Positions 8,505 through 15,245 of a DNA stretch of 43,476 nucleotides are shown here, in pieces. The stretch covers positions 1-43,476 of the forward strand of contig NZ_LPUY01000096.1 of assembly GCF_001518015.1 (NCBI RefSeq). The letters run 5' to 3'. Positions within the stretch are counted from its first letter, which is position 1; each line of letters begins with the position of its first letter. Under the pieces are notes generated by a model. That model did no database searches. It was not told the origin of the DNA and saw nothing but the letters and a program-made list of their open reading frames with translations. The stretch is from Tritonibacter horizontis (GTDB lineage Bacteria > Pseudomonadota > Alphaproteobacteria > Rhodobacterales > Rhodobacteraceae). The translations under genes and the position numbers were made by a program.

Positions 8505-8583
8505 GGGCGGCAGGCAAGCTATTTCCGCCGCGGGGGACGAGCCCCCGCTTTGCATCGCGAAACAAATAGCTTGCCTGCCGCCC
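8505..8583. repeat. Long inverted repeat forming a nested hairpin
   Basis: The 371-base gap 8337-8707 has no supported gene. Its main feature is a perfect 20-base inverted repeat, 8505-8524 against 8564-8583 (GGGCGGCAGGCAAGCTATTT and its complement). Between the arms lies a second hairpin, GCGGGG...CCCCGC around 8530-8548. There is no T-run, so it is not a classical terminator. It could act as a transcript-end stabiliser between the Toprim and DUF2493 genes, as a structured RNA, or be a small dispersed palindromic element. Confidence 0.8.
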
Positions 8584-8707
8584 TCCTCCACATGCGTTCC
8601 GGCCCCGAAAGGCGGGGTGAAGGGGCGTCCCCCATGACGGCTTTCGCAGCCCATGAAGGCCGCGCGGGTTGTCGCGCGGATGAGACAGGCCCGGAGGCAA
8701 GAAACTG

Positions 8708-9640
8708 ATGACGATCCACACTCACGACGACGCGTATGAACCCGCCTACACCGCATCCCAGACCGCCCATGCGCTCGACGAGCTGCAGCTCTATGGCTAC
8801 CGCCCCTTTGACGAGCCCGATCCGCGTCCGATGCCCGATGGGCAGCGCCTCGCCGTCGCCGTCGCCGACATCTTCGATGCCCTCGTCGCGACCCTGGAAG
8901 ATACCCGCATGGAACCCGACCTCGAAGAGGTGCTCTGGGGCCAGGTCAACCTCTTCCACCGCGCCACGGCGAGGGTTGAGCGGTCGCTCGATGAGAACGA
9001 ACAGGCGCAGCGCCGCCTGCAGCGCGAGCAGGACGGCTCCGAGGTGAAGGCGAACGAGCTTGAGCGCCTGACGGCCGAAGGCCTGACCCTGATCGAACGG
9101 CGCAACTGCATGGACATGATGCGCGATCACGCCGCCACCGAGTTCGTCCATCACACAGGTTCGACCTGGCGGCCTCGCACCGGCTCGATGGTGAACCGCC
9201 AGCACATGACAGCAGCGCTCATCGACAGCCGCGACTTCCTTGCCGCCAAGCGCCGCGCAGAAACCGAGGTGATGTTGCCCGCAGGCCCCAAGGTCGCCCT
9301 CACCGGCGGGACCGACTTCAACGATCACCGCCTGATCTGGGGCAAGCTCGATCAGGTCCGGACCAAGTATCCCGACATGGTCCTTCTGCACGGGGGAAGC
9401 CCGAAGGGCGCGGAGCTCATCGCCGCCAAATGGGCCGAGGCCCGGGGCGTGACGCAGGTGGCCTTCAAGCCCGATTGGACCAAGCATGCCAAAGCCGCTC
9501 CCTTCAAGCGCAACGACGCGATGCTGGATGTGCTCCCCGTGGGTGTTCTCGTCTTTCCGGGCACCGGCATCCAGGAGAACCTTGCTGACAAGGCCAAAAA
9601 GCTCGGCATCCCGGTCATGAAGTTCGAGAAGGGGGCATGA
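8708..9640 (+). CDS. DUF2493 (SLOG-fold) protein
   Basis: A 310-residue protein. The N-terminal 190 residues are mostly helical, with a probable coiled coil around 85-135 (many E/R/Q, for example ENEQAQRRLQREQ). From about 195 the C-terminal domain reads KVALTGGTDFNDHRLIWGKL, then MVLLHGGSPKGAELIAAKWA and VLVFPGTGIQENLADKAK. The GG..F.D and HGG..KGAE motifs are those of DUF2493, part of the SLOG nucleotide-binding superfamily. SLOG domains bind or process nucleotide derivatives such as NAD- or ADP-ribose-linked signals, so a signalling or effector role is possible, but no member of this exact type is characterised to my knowledge. It belongs to the co-oriented module with the helicase, Toprim and WGR genes, separated from Toprim by the hairpin-containing gap. 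Confidence 0.85.
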   Translation: MTIHTHDDAYEPAYTASQTAHALDELQLYGYRPFDEPDPRPMPDGQRLAVAVADIFDALVATLEDTRMEPDLEEVLWGQVNLFHRATARVERSLDENEQAQRRLQREQDGSEVKANELERLTAEGLTLIERRNCMDMMRDHAATEFVHHTGSTWRPRTGSMVNRQHMTAALIDSRDFLAAKRRAETEVMLPAGPKVALTGGTDFNDHRLIWGKLDQVRTKYPDMVLLHGGSPKGAELIAAKWAEARGVTQVAFKPDWTKHAKAAPFKRNDAMLDVLPVGVLVFPGTGIQENLADKAKKLGIPVMKFEKGA

Positions 9641-9680
9641 GCCCCCTTTTCCTCTCGCGGGGAAATCGAGGTGGCAGGGT

Positions 9681-9983
9681 ATGCGTCCACTTGATATTAT
9701 GGAAGAAAGCCTGCTGGATCACGATATGTCTCACTCTGTCGCTCAACTTGAGGTGTTCCCGACCGACCTGCAGATGCGGCGGATCGATCCAGCCTGCAAC
9801 ATGAGGCGGTTTTACCGCATGAGCATTCAACCCGATCTCTTTGGGGGCGCCAGCCTGGTGCGCGAATGGGGCCGCATTGGCGCGCGCGGGCAGATGATGA
9901 TTGAGCAGCATCCAGATGAAGGGCGCGCCGTAACCGCGCTGATGAAACTTGCGGCGATAAAGAAGCGGCGGGGTTATGCATGA
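9681..9983 (+). CDS. WGR-domain protein
   Basis: A 100-residue protein of which residues about 39-98 form a WGR domain: NMRRFYRMSIQPDLFGG, then LVREWGRIGARGQ with the name-giving WGR triplet, and a helical end AVTALMKLAAIKKRRGY. WGR domains bind nucleic acid; they occur in eukaryotic PARPs, where they recognise DNA breaks, and as small stand-alone bacterial proteins on plasmids. The first 35 residues are not conserved, and starts at 9702 or 9729 are also possible. It lies 40 bases after the DUF2493 gene, and its stop overlaps an upstream start candidate of the DUF6429 gene, so it is probably in the same transcript. No enzymatic domain is fused. Confidence 0.85.
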   Translation: MRPLDIMEESLLDHDMSHSVAQLEVFPTDLQMRRIDPACNMRRFYRMSIQPDLFGGASLVREWGRIGARGQMMIEQHPDEGRAVTALMKLAAIKKRRGYA

Positions 9984-10033
9984 TGCGCGGCCGCGGTTCG
10001 AAAAGCGGGCAGACACAGGAAAACGAGGGGGAG

Positions 10034-10264
10034 ATGGCACTCGACATCGATAAGATTGATGATGCGGCTCTCGCGATCCTTAGCCTGACGCTGCATTACG
10101 GCGATCAGGTCTGGAAGGGAGTCGATTGGGCCATCACCAACCGGCTTTTCGAGAAAGGCCTGATTTTTGATCCCAAAAACAAGGCGAAATCGCTGAGCCT
10201 GACCCCAGAAGGGGTCGCGCATGCGCGGGAAATTCTCGCGCGGGAGTTCAGCAAGGCCGAGTGA
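10034..10264 (+). CDS. DUF6429-like small protein
   Basis: A 76-residue protein from the ATG at 10034; an in-frame start at 9980 would add 18 poorly conserved residues and overlap the WGR stop. The sequence starts MALDIDKIDDAALAILSLTL and continues with VWKGVDWAITNRLFEKGLI and SLSLTPEGVAHAREI. I recall this as the DUF6429 family, small proteins with a winged-helix-like appearance (helix, helix, then a short beta wing ending in LT.EG). That fold would fit a DNA-binding accessory protein, but it is inference. It ends the plus-strand module that starts at 2922. The following 171 bases (10265-10435) carry no supported gene. Confidence 0.75.
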   Translation: MALDIDKIDDAALAILSLTLHYGDQVWKGVDWAITNRLFEKGLIFDPKNKAKSLSLTPEGVAHAREILAREFSKAE

Positions 10265-10435
10265 CGGGCGGCTTTGCGGGACCTTACAGTCGTTCGCTGC
10301 ATCTGCGCGCAATTTGCTCGCATCTGCAGCATCAGCAACGCGCAGGGCGGATTCCGGTCATTGGCTGCGGTTTGCGTGGAGGTCTGGAATGCGGGACAAA
10401 GCCGCCGTTTCAACGAACAGCCTCAATCCCATCTT

Positions 10436-10777
10436 CTATCTATAGTATTGACTCCAATCATAGAGCTGTCCGAAAACACCGCAAAGTGCATCTCCCTTCG
10501 CAGTAAGCGAGTACCCGACACGTTGACGTGCATCGTTCTTTGGAGAACGCAATATCAACCCTTGCTCCTCGAATTCCTTCAACTGATCGGTCAGTACCTT
10601 CCGACTGATGCCGTCTATCGCTCGTGTGAGCTCTAGAAAATGAAGTTCACCTTCCGTTAGGCAGTGCAAAATTCTTGGCCCGTGTTTGCCACCTAACGTA
10701 CGAAGTATTTCGGCGACGGGGCACGCACCGGTGATTGGATCTGCCCAAGACTTAATGAGAACATTTTTCTCTGTCAC
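10436..10777 (-). CDS. HxlR-family transcriptional regulator
   Basis: A 113-residue winged-helix protein with a GTG start at 10775-10777 and GGGAG six bases before it. The segment CPVAEILRTLGGKHGPRIL is the HxlR signature: a conserved Cys near residue 19, then the first helix of the domain. GISRKVLTDQLKEFEEQGLI is the recognition-helix region, and YSLTAKGDAL the wing. HxlR proteins are dimeric sensors of electrophiles or other small molecules, often through that N-terminal Cys, and usually control a divergent neighbour. Here the neighbour is a metallo-beta-lactamase-fold hydrolase across 92 bases. Local codon use is AT-richer than in flanking genes, suggesting separate acquisition of the pair. 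Confidence 0.9.
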   Translation of the reverse strand: MTEKNVLIKSWADPITGACPVAEILRTLGGKHGPRILHCLTEGELHFLELTRAIDGISRKVLTDQLKEFEEQGLILRSPKNDARQRVGYSLTAKGDALCGVFGQLYDWSQYYR

Positions 10778-10790
10778 CTTGATCTCCCGT

Positions 10791-10839
10791 TACAAAAAAG
10801 TACCCAATTGTCGTGCTCGGCTGAGCGTTTAACAAACGC
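10791..10839. promoter_or_regulatory. Candidate HxlR operator region between divergent genes
   Basis: The 92-base divergent intergenic region has TAC-N6-GTA at 10791-10802, a spacing like that of HxlR/HypR sites, and a second inverted repeat GCGTTT/AAACGC at 10825-10830 and 10834-10839. Either could be the operator that lets the HxlR regulator control itself and the hydrolase. The repeats are visible; binding is inferred. Confidence 0.5.
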
Positions 10840-10869
10840 ATTCAACACAGATTGGAGCTAGCACTTAGA

Positions 10870-11598
10870 ATGTCAAGAACTGTCATAGAAACAATCCCCA
10901 TACTGCCATTTGGCATGGTTAATTCATTCCTCATCGCCTTCGAGGGGAAAGCCATACTTATCGATACTGGCCTCCCTCAATCAGAGCCCAAAATTCTCAA
11001 GGCGTTGAAGAAACACTCTTTAGTCTGGTCGGATGTTAATGCCATCGTCCTGACGCATGCGCATATCGATCACGCTGGATCTGCAGTCGCGATTAAATCC
11101 CTAACATCCGCACCGATTATCGCACATGAAATGGAAATACCATATTGCCAAGGTGAACGGCCCACCTTGAACGCAACGGGGCTGTTTGGACGCCTCTTCT
11201 ACAAAACAGGCGCGATTCTGGAACCCTTCCCCTATTTCCGGCCAGACGTTCCTATAGCGCAGCCCAAACTGAATCTTTCAGAATATGGTTTTCCGATGTG
11301 TACACTTCATTTCACTCCTGGACATACTCCTGGGTCGCTATCAGTACTGTTTGACGATGGACGGGTGATCGCTGGTGATCTGGCAGCTTCGGGAATACTT
11401 CTCGGTGGAATTGCCTTTCGCAAACGCCCCAAACGCCCTCCCTTTGAAGAAAGTGCCGCTCTGGTTGCTACGTCCCTTGAACAGCTTTTGGCACTAGGGG
11501 CGCGAAAATTCTATATTGGTCATGGTGGACCACTTGGAGCCAAAACGATCGACACTCATGTTCATGCGTTGAGAAAGATTAGCCCCTTACCGGGTTGA
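10870..11598 (+). CDS. Metallo-beta-lactamase-fold hydrolase
   Basis: A 242-residue enzyme from the ATG at 10870 (GGAG 12 bases upstream; an in-frame TTG at 10852 is less likely). It carries the HxHxDH motif HAHIDH at 63-68, TPGHTPGS with His 152, Asp 170 in AGD, and a final GHGG. Together these are the two-zinc site of glyoxalase-II, N-acylhomoserine-lactonase and related hydrolases. No signal peptide is present, so it acts in the cytosol. The substrate cannot be read from sequence; a lactonase (quorum quenching) or detoxification role is a guess. Divergent HxlR control suggests induction by a small molecule. GC content is lower than that of surrounding genes, consistent with cargo acquired separately from the element backbone. 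Confidence 0.88.
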   Translation: MSRTVIETIPILPFGMVNSFLIAFEGKAILIDTGLPQSEPKILKALKKHSLVWSDVNAIVLTHAHIDHAGSAVAIKSLTSAPIIAHEMEIPYCQGERPTLNATGLFGRLFYKTGAILEPFPYFRPDVPIAQPKLNLSEYGFPMCTLHFTPGHTPGSLSVLFDDGRVIAGDLAASGILLGGIAFRKRPKRPPFEESAALVATSLEQLLALGARKFYIGHGGPLGAKTIDTHVHALRKISPLPG

Positions 11599-12007
11599 TC
11601 GTCGATTTCTACCAACGTGAAACACCGGTCAAAATGGGCTCAAACCAGCCTCTCGCTGCAAGATGTGTCGACGGCGGCTGTGGGCCGAACACGATGCTGC
11701 ACCTGCGAAATAGGCTTCCATGCTGCGATGTGCGTGACTGTAATGGTGAAGGTTTCGACATGGGCAAGCCCCGTAAGCGGGGCCGGGCTGCTGAGGCTCC
11801 GCCCTGAATTCCGACCTTGCTGTCTTCCTGTGCCAATACGTCTTGGTCTGTCTCATCCTGAGCCATCCCAAAACGTTTGCCACATGGTCGCCTTCACGAT
11901 CCGCTTTCAGCCCTGACGGGTCTGCATCCCTCTTGCAAGGTGGACGCTGCCGCCGGGCGAAGCCGAGGGGCTCTAGTCTTCGCCACCTGGCATAAGACTC
12001 CGAAGGG
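11599..12007. other. Non-coding gap, no supported gene
   Basis: About 410 bases without a convincing gene on either strand. Short open frames lack ribosome sites and have compositions typical of chance translation. The one local structure is a hairpin GCCCCG-TAAG-CGGGGC at 11768-11783 without a T-run. The stretch may be the scar of an older insertion between the hydrolase gene and the minus-strand genes that follow. Confidence 0.6.
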
Positions 12008-12277
12008 CTATGCGTCTGGCTTCTGGTCGAACAGAATAACGTGCGCGCCTTCTTCACTGTCAGGGTTGCCTACCAGCACGAACGGCATATCCGACCCGTA
12101 CTTCTCGTAGAGACAGCGGTATTTCATCTCGCCGCTGAGCGGATCGCGCACTTGGTCATAGCGAAAGCTGTGCTGAACGCCGTCTTCGATCCAGGCCTTG
12201 ACGCCATCGGGGGTCACCAGTGCAAGCGGCGCGCCGTCCAGCAAGATTGTCTCGCCAACGTTGAAAATCTCTTTCAT
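12008..12277 (-). CDS. Hypothetical protein (89 aa)
   Basis: The gene has AGGAGA ten bases before its ATG and a natural-looking composition. The product begins MKEIFNVGETILLDGAPLAL and continues with a charged middle containing DPLSGEMKYRCLYEKYG, ending in an acidic tail. The GD/GE-rich beta-like start suggests a small beta-barrel, perhaps similar to short RNA- or protein-binding folds, but no family is recognised. It has no signal peptide and no membrane segment. It lies downstream of another small gene on the same strand (12437-12616) across about 160 bases that may contain its own promoter. Function unknown. Confidence 0.65.
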   Translation of the reverse strand: MKEIFNVGETILLDGAPLALVTPDGVKAWIEDGVQHSFRYDQVRDPLSGEMKYRCLYEKYGSDMPFVLVGNPDSEEGAHVILFDQKPDA

Positions 12278-12436
12278 CTCATGGGTCTCCTATCGGTCTT
12301 CTTTGGTAGCGTTACAAACCGTCGTCGCCTTTGCAACGATCTCTGCCCCGCGTGTTCCCTCTCTCGGTGTCATTGGCCCGGATCACAATCGTGTCCTGCT
12401 CCGGTCGCTTGCGAACATTTTAGGGCTGGAGGCGGT

Positions 12437-12616
12437 CTATCCCGCGTCCTCATAGGGCTCGTACCTCAGGTTCGCGCCGTCCGCCTGATCAAAGTCATCG
12501 GACCATCTGGTACGGCGCATGCCGCAGCTCCATTGGAATACGACGCCGACCTCGACGTCTTCACCGTTTACCGTCGTCCAAATGACTTCGACGGGGTATC
12601 CCGCATACTTCTTCAT
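12437..12616 (-). CDS. Small hypothetical protein (59 aa)
   Basis: Translation of the minus strand from the ATG at 12614-12616 to the TAG at 12437-12439 gives 59 residues starting MKKYAGYPVEVIWTTVNGED and ending RYEPYEDAG. An AGGAG lies six bases upstream of the ATG. Codon use is balanced and the protein is acidic with an alternating beta pattern, so I regard it as real although it is short. A central SCGMRRTRWSDD holds one Cys. No family is recognised. It is divergent from the secreted-protein gene at 12719, sharing an intergenic region of about 100 bases with a small GGCAG/CTGCC hairpin (12661-12674). Function unknown. Confidence 0.65.
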   Translation of the reverse strand: MKKYAGYPVEVIWTTVNGEDVEVGVVFQWSCGMRRTRWSDDFDQADGANLRYEPYEDAG

Positions 12617-12718
12617 GCTCTTCTCCTGACCTCCATTGGTCGGAGCCGCAGTAATCAGGTGGCAGGTATCTGCCTGTCCCTATATATGCTTGGCCAACAC
12701 AAAACGGAGTTTAGTAAC

Positions 12719-13138
12719 TTGCTTTACAGGCCTCTACATATTGCGCTCTTTCTGGGCGCGGCTTCATCGGCTGTCGCTGCCGAGTGGGAGATCGGCTTGT
12801 CGCGAGGTCTGGAGACCTATGCTGCGACTGCAAACGACGGGACCTTGCTCTTAGTTTGCGATCCTGACCGTGTCTACAACCCAAACGAGAGCCATGCGTA
12901 CTTTTTGTCGCGTCACAGCGATGACAAAGCGCCACAACGCATTGTCTTTCTCGCGGCGACCGGAGAGCAGGCTGCCTTTTCAGTGCAGGACGGGATCGCA
13001 ACGCAACGGGATGCTGATCCTGCCGAATGGGCACAGCTCATCGATATGATCGAGGCGGGCGGTCAGATTGCTGTCGTGACCGCACGCGATGCCTTTACGC
13101 TGGATCAGGACGCGCTGCCCGGGCTTCGATGCCGCTGA
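12719..13138 (+). CDS. Secreted hypothetical protein
   Basis: The best start is the TTG at 12719, with CGGAG nine bases upstream; it yields a clean signal peptide (LYRPLHIALFLGAASSAVAA) cleaved before EWEIG. An ATG at 12686 would add 11 residues with no ribosome site. The mature part of about 118 residues reads LETYAATANDGTLLLVCDPD and later QRIVFLAATGEQAAFSVQDG, alternating strands like a small periplasmic beta protein. The frame stays open far upstream, but that part lies antisense to two better-supported genes. The last 44 bases overlap convergently with the VirC2-like gene on the other strand. No family is recognised; a periplasmic location is the only firm inference. Confidence 0.6.
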   Translation: MLYRPLHIALFLGAASSAVAAEWEIGLSRGLETYAATANDGTLLLVCDPDRVYNPNESHAYFLSRHSDDKAPQRIVFLAATGEQAAFSVQDGIATQRDADPAEWAQLIDMIEAGGQIAVVTARDAFTLDQDALPGLRCR

Positions 13139-13784
13139 TCTTTTGAGCGAGCTCTTCGATCTCGGAGTGCAGCAGCGCCTTACCGAAGGCGGATAACAGC
13201 AGCGTCACCCCATAGACGTTGAGCGGGTCATCAATGCTTGTCTGCAACGCCGCCATATGGGCGGCGTCGAGCCTGATCATCGATTTCATAAAGGGGGCAC
13301 CAGTGCCTTTGGACTCGGACAGGCGTGGTCGTGCAGCGGAGGCAACCTCATGCCAGGTCGCGGTGTCGCGCAGGTTTTGCATGCGGGCGCGAACCACTTT
13401 GATCAAGGCACGCCGAATGTAATCCGGGTCAAGGCCAGATCGTTCTGCCAGCGCATCAATCTGTGCCTGATCCTCAGCCCCGATGCGCACGTAATAGGTT
13501 CGAGACTGCCCTTCGGTGCGAGTACTGCAAGCATCATCCGCCACCGGCTGAGTAGACACCCCCGAGTTGATGCGCGCCGTTTCAGCCGAGGCTGCCTTCT
13601 CCCCTTTCCGGGGTTCTTTCTTGTCCACTGAATTTACCGCTGGGCCTTCTGTCGCGACCGCTTCCGCCGTACTCTGATCGAACACGGCATATTTCGTGGC
13701 GCTCGTGGCGAACTGCCGCGACCGCGTCAGCCTGTCTTCGTTCGAGACAGCGGTCCCGGACCGGTTTGGAATCTTCCTAGCCAT
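13095..13784 (-). CDS. virC2: VirC2-like ribbon-helix-helix protein
   Basis: The ATG at 13782-13784 overlaps the end of the ParA/VirC1-like gene by eight bases; a longer frame to 13904 would lie inside that gene. The 229-residue product has a poorly conserved, charged N-terminal 90 residues, then RTYYVRIGAEDQAQIDALAE and DYIRRALIKVVRAR (about 95-132), which fits a ribbon-helix-helix DNA-binding fold. In Agrobacterium, VirC2 is an RHH protein encoded directly after VirC1, and the two promote relaxosome assembly next to the VirD2 nick site. The same order, coupling and position beside relaxase genes support a VirC2-like role here; residue-level homology was not tested. The C-terminal half looks helical and may dimerise. 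Confidence 0.6.
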   Translation of the reverse strand: MARKIPNRSGTAVSNEDRLTRSRQFATSATKYAVFDQSTAEAVATEGPAVNSVDKKEPRKGEKAASAETARINSGVSTQPVADDACSTRTEGQSRTYYVRIGAEDQAQIDALAERSGLDPDYIRRALIKVVRARMQNLRDTATWHEVASAARPRLSESKGTGAPFMKSMIRLDAAHMAALQTSIDDPLNVYGVTLLLSAFGKALLHSEIEELAQKISGIEARAARPDPA

Positions 13785-14568
13785 TGGCAGCATCCACCAC
13801 GGCCTCGATGTCGCCAAGGATCTCACTGCATAAGGCGAGGGCGGAGGAAAGATGCCCCGCCTGCAACCGATGACGAAGATCTTGTTCATAAATGTCCCGC
13901 ACATATCCCAGTGGCCCGGTCAGCGGCATGCGCTGGATCGCGGCGAGATGGGGCACCGGCGTTGGCAGAAGTGGCAGGGTTGAAATCACCTCGAAGACCT
14001 CAAGGTCCTGCCGGTGAACCCTGCTTCTTGCCGCATCACGCTCAAGGTCATCGCCTGCGGTCACGAAATCGATCGCGCGTTTGTCCGCGTTCATCAATAC
14101 CGCCGAAAACAGCGGGGCGGGGTCATCCGGTCCGAGGGTCTCGATCATGCGCATAACCCATGTCAGGGTTTTCAGGGCCGCCACGAAATCCGATTGTACC
14201 GGCACGGCCGGCACCAGGATCATGTCGCAGGCCAGCGCCAGTGTTTCGGTGTCGGGGTGCTCGCCGGGGCGGGTGTCGATCAGAACCAGATCAACACCTT
14301 CAGCCTCAAAGCTGTCCAGCGCGTGGTAAAGGCCTTCAACGGTCTCGGGGGCATCGACCACGGTCAAGCCCGTGGGCCATGGAAGGCGTGGCAGATCACC
14401 GAAGTCGGCGCGCGCGCTTTTTGATTCCCATTCGAGGATTTGCTTGTCAGCATCCGCATCCATGACATGCACACGGCGGCCGCGTGCCAGCATGGCGGAC
14501 GCAAGCATCTGTATGAGAGTTGTCTTTCCCGAACCGCCCTTCGCGGAGATGGCCGTCACAACAAGCAT
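13777..14568 (-). CDS. virC1: VirC1-like ParA-family ATPase
   Basis: A 263-residue ParA/MinD-type ATPase. The deviant Walker A, KGGSGKTTL with Lys 10 and Lys 15, opens the protein; VHVMDADADKQILEWE is motif A' and LVLIDTRPGEHPDTE the Walker B/switch region. It lacks the N-terminal helix-turn-helix of large plasmid ParA proteins. In Ti plasmids VirC1 is such a ParA-like ATPase that brings the relaxosome to the cell pole and stimulates T-strand production. Here it is divergent from virD1/virD2/virD4 and coupled to an RHH partner, which favours VirC1 over a partition protein; partition remains possible because the element also has a RepC. GGAG lies seven bases before the ATG, next to a palindrome that probably serves autoregulation. 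Confidence 0.75.
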   Translation of the reverse strand: MLVVTAISAKGGSGKTTLIQMLASAMLARGRRVHVMDADADKQILEWESKSARADFGDLPRLPWPTGLTVVDAPETVEGLYHALDSFEAEGVDLVLIDTRPGEHPDTETLALACDMILVPAVPVQSDFVAALKTLTWVMRMIETLGPDDPAPLFSAVLMNADKRAIDFVTAGDDLERDAARSRVHRQDLEVFEVISTLPLLPTPVPHLAAIQRMPLTGPLGYVRDIYEQDLRHRLQAGHLSSALALCSEILGDIEAVVDAANG

Positions 14569-14577
14569 TCAATGTCT

Positions 14578-14605
14578 CCATAACGTATATTTTGCGCCGT
14601 TATGG
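14578..14605. promoter_or_regulatory. Palindromic operator upstream of virC1-like gene
   Basis: A perfect 8-base inverted repeat, CCATAACG (14578-14585) and CGTTATGG (14598-14605), flanks an AT-rich 12-base centre. Its near end abuts the GGAG ribosome site of the virC1-like gene. The RHH protein encoded downstream is the natural candidate to bind it and repress the operon. A role inside the origin of transfer region is an alternative. Confidence 0.55.
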
Positions 14606-15050
14606 CGATGCCTCGGGATGGCGTCCAGACCTTGCGCGATACAGACGTTCAACCTTTGGGTCAGACAGATGTGTATCTGCTGAGGCGATGTGCTGTTTTG
14701 GCGATCATCTGCGTACGCGTTCGGTCAATTGGTCAGCAGGTCACTCACGCCGACCGTGATTGCAGCGTCCATCCTTTTCGCCATCGCGTCGTTGTGGCAA
14801 TTTCCCAATGCTGCCATCAGCCTTCGAGGTGTCGGGTCACCTGACCATCGACTATCCGTATCAGCGCCGAGGTAATACGCACGGTGCTGCGCAGGCGTTC
14901 CAATCCCACAAGGTCTTCTTCTCCTTCCGGGAAAACCCCTTTGAGCATTCAACGCCAATGAAGGGATATCGTGTCGGCTGCGCCGACGTCATTCCCGCGC
15001 CTGTTCAGGATCCGGGCTGGGGTCCCGGATCGCGGCGCGGGGGAGGCGGT
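14606..15050. other. Non-coding spacer next to origin of transfer
   Basis: No gene is supported on either strand here; the longest frames (61-81 codons) lack ribosome sites. Near its right end a 10-base palindrome-like pair, GATCCGGG (15009-15016) and CCCGGATC (15024-15031), lies inside the span. The region separates the virC and virD operons and probably holds divergent promoters and part of the relaxosome assembly area. Confidence 0.5.
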
Positions 15051-15230
15051 GTCCCTTCGGTCTGTTCGTTGTCGCGTGGGGTTTACAGCAGGCATGGCCA
15101 AGGCCCTGCCTGCTGATCACCGAAGGTGCGACAACGGACCGAAGGGACGTTGACAGGAACGGTATTGTGTATGACAAAACTTGTACGGCGACTCATTAGA
15201 GTTTTCGTGTTTACAAAAACTATCTAATGA
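15051..15230. other. oriT: Candidate origin of transfer (oriT) with border-like nick site
   Basis: Just upstream of the virD1/virD2-like genes lie three elements. First, a long inverted repeat, 15051-15075 against 15128-15148 (GTCCCTTCGGTC...GTTGTCGC arms, one with a four-base insertion), enclosing a second hairpin at 15086-15115 (CAGCAGGC...GCCTGCTG). Second, TGACAGGA-ACGG-TATTG at 15151-15167, which resembles Agrobacterium T-DNA borders (TGACAGGATATATTG). VirD2 would nick the opposite strand in TTCCTG|TCA, between 15154 and 15153. Third, an AT-rich inverted repeat, TCATTAGA-GTTTT (15193-15205) against AAAAC-TA-TCTAATGA (15216-15230). An inverted repeat beside a VirD2-type nick motif, in front of relaxase genes, is the usual oriT layout. 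The exact nick is inferred. Confidence 0.6.
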
Positions 15231-15245
15231 TAAATCTTGCCGCCC

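Noticed and set aside
12041-12718. Long plus-strand open frame running into the secreted-protein gene
   Set aside because: It is antisense to two minus-strand genes with good ribosome sites and has no start signal; only the part from 12719 has a signal peptide and coding character.
14725-14958. 77-codon minus-strand frame in the virC-virD gap
   Set aside because: No ribosome site, arginine-rich chance-like composition in the first half, and it lies in a region better explained as promoters and oriT.
15006-15011. CAGGAT (ATCCTG on the minus strand) as a P-type nick site
   Set aside because: The next base does not fit the usual ATCCTG|C/T context, and TGACAGGA at 15151 is a better border-like match nearer the relaxase genes.
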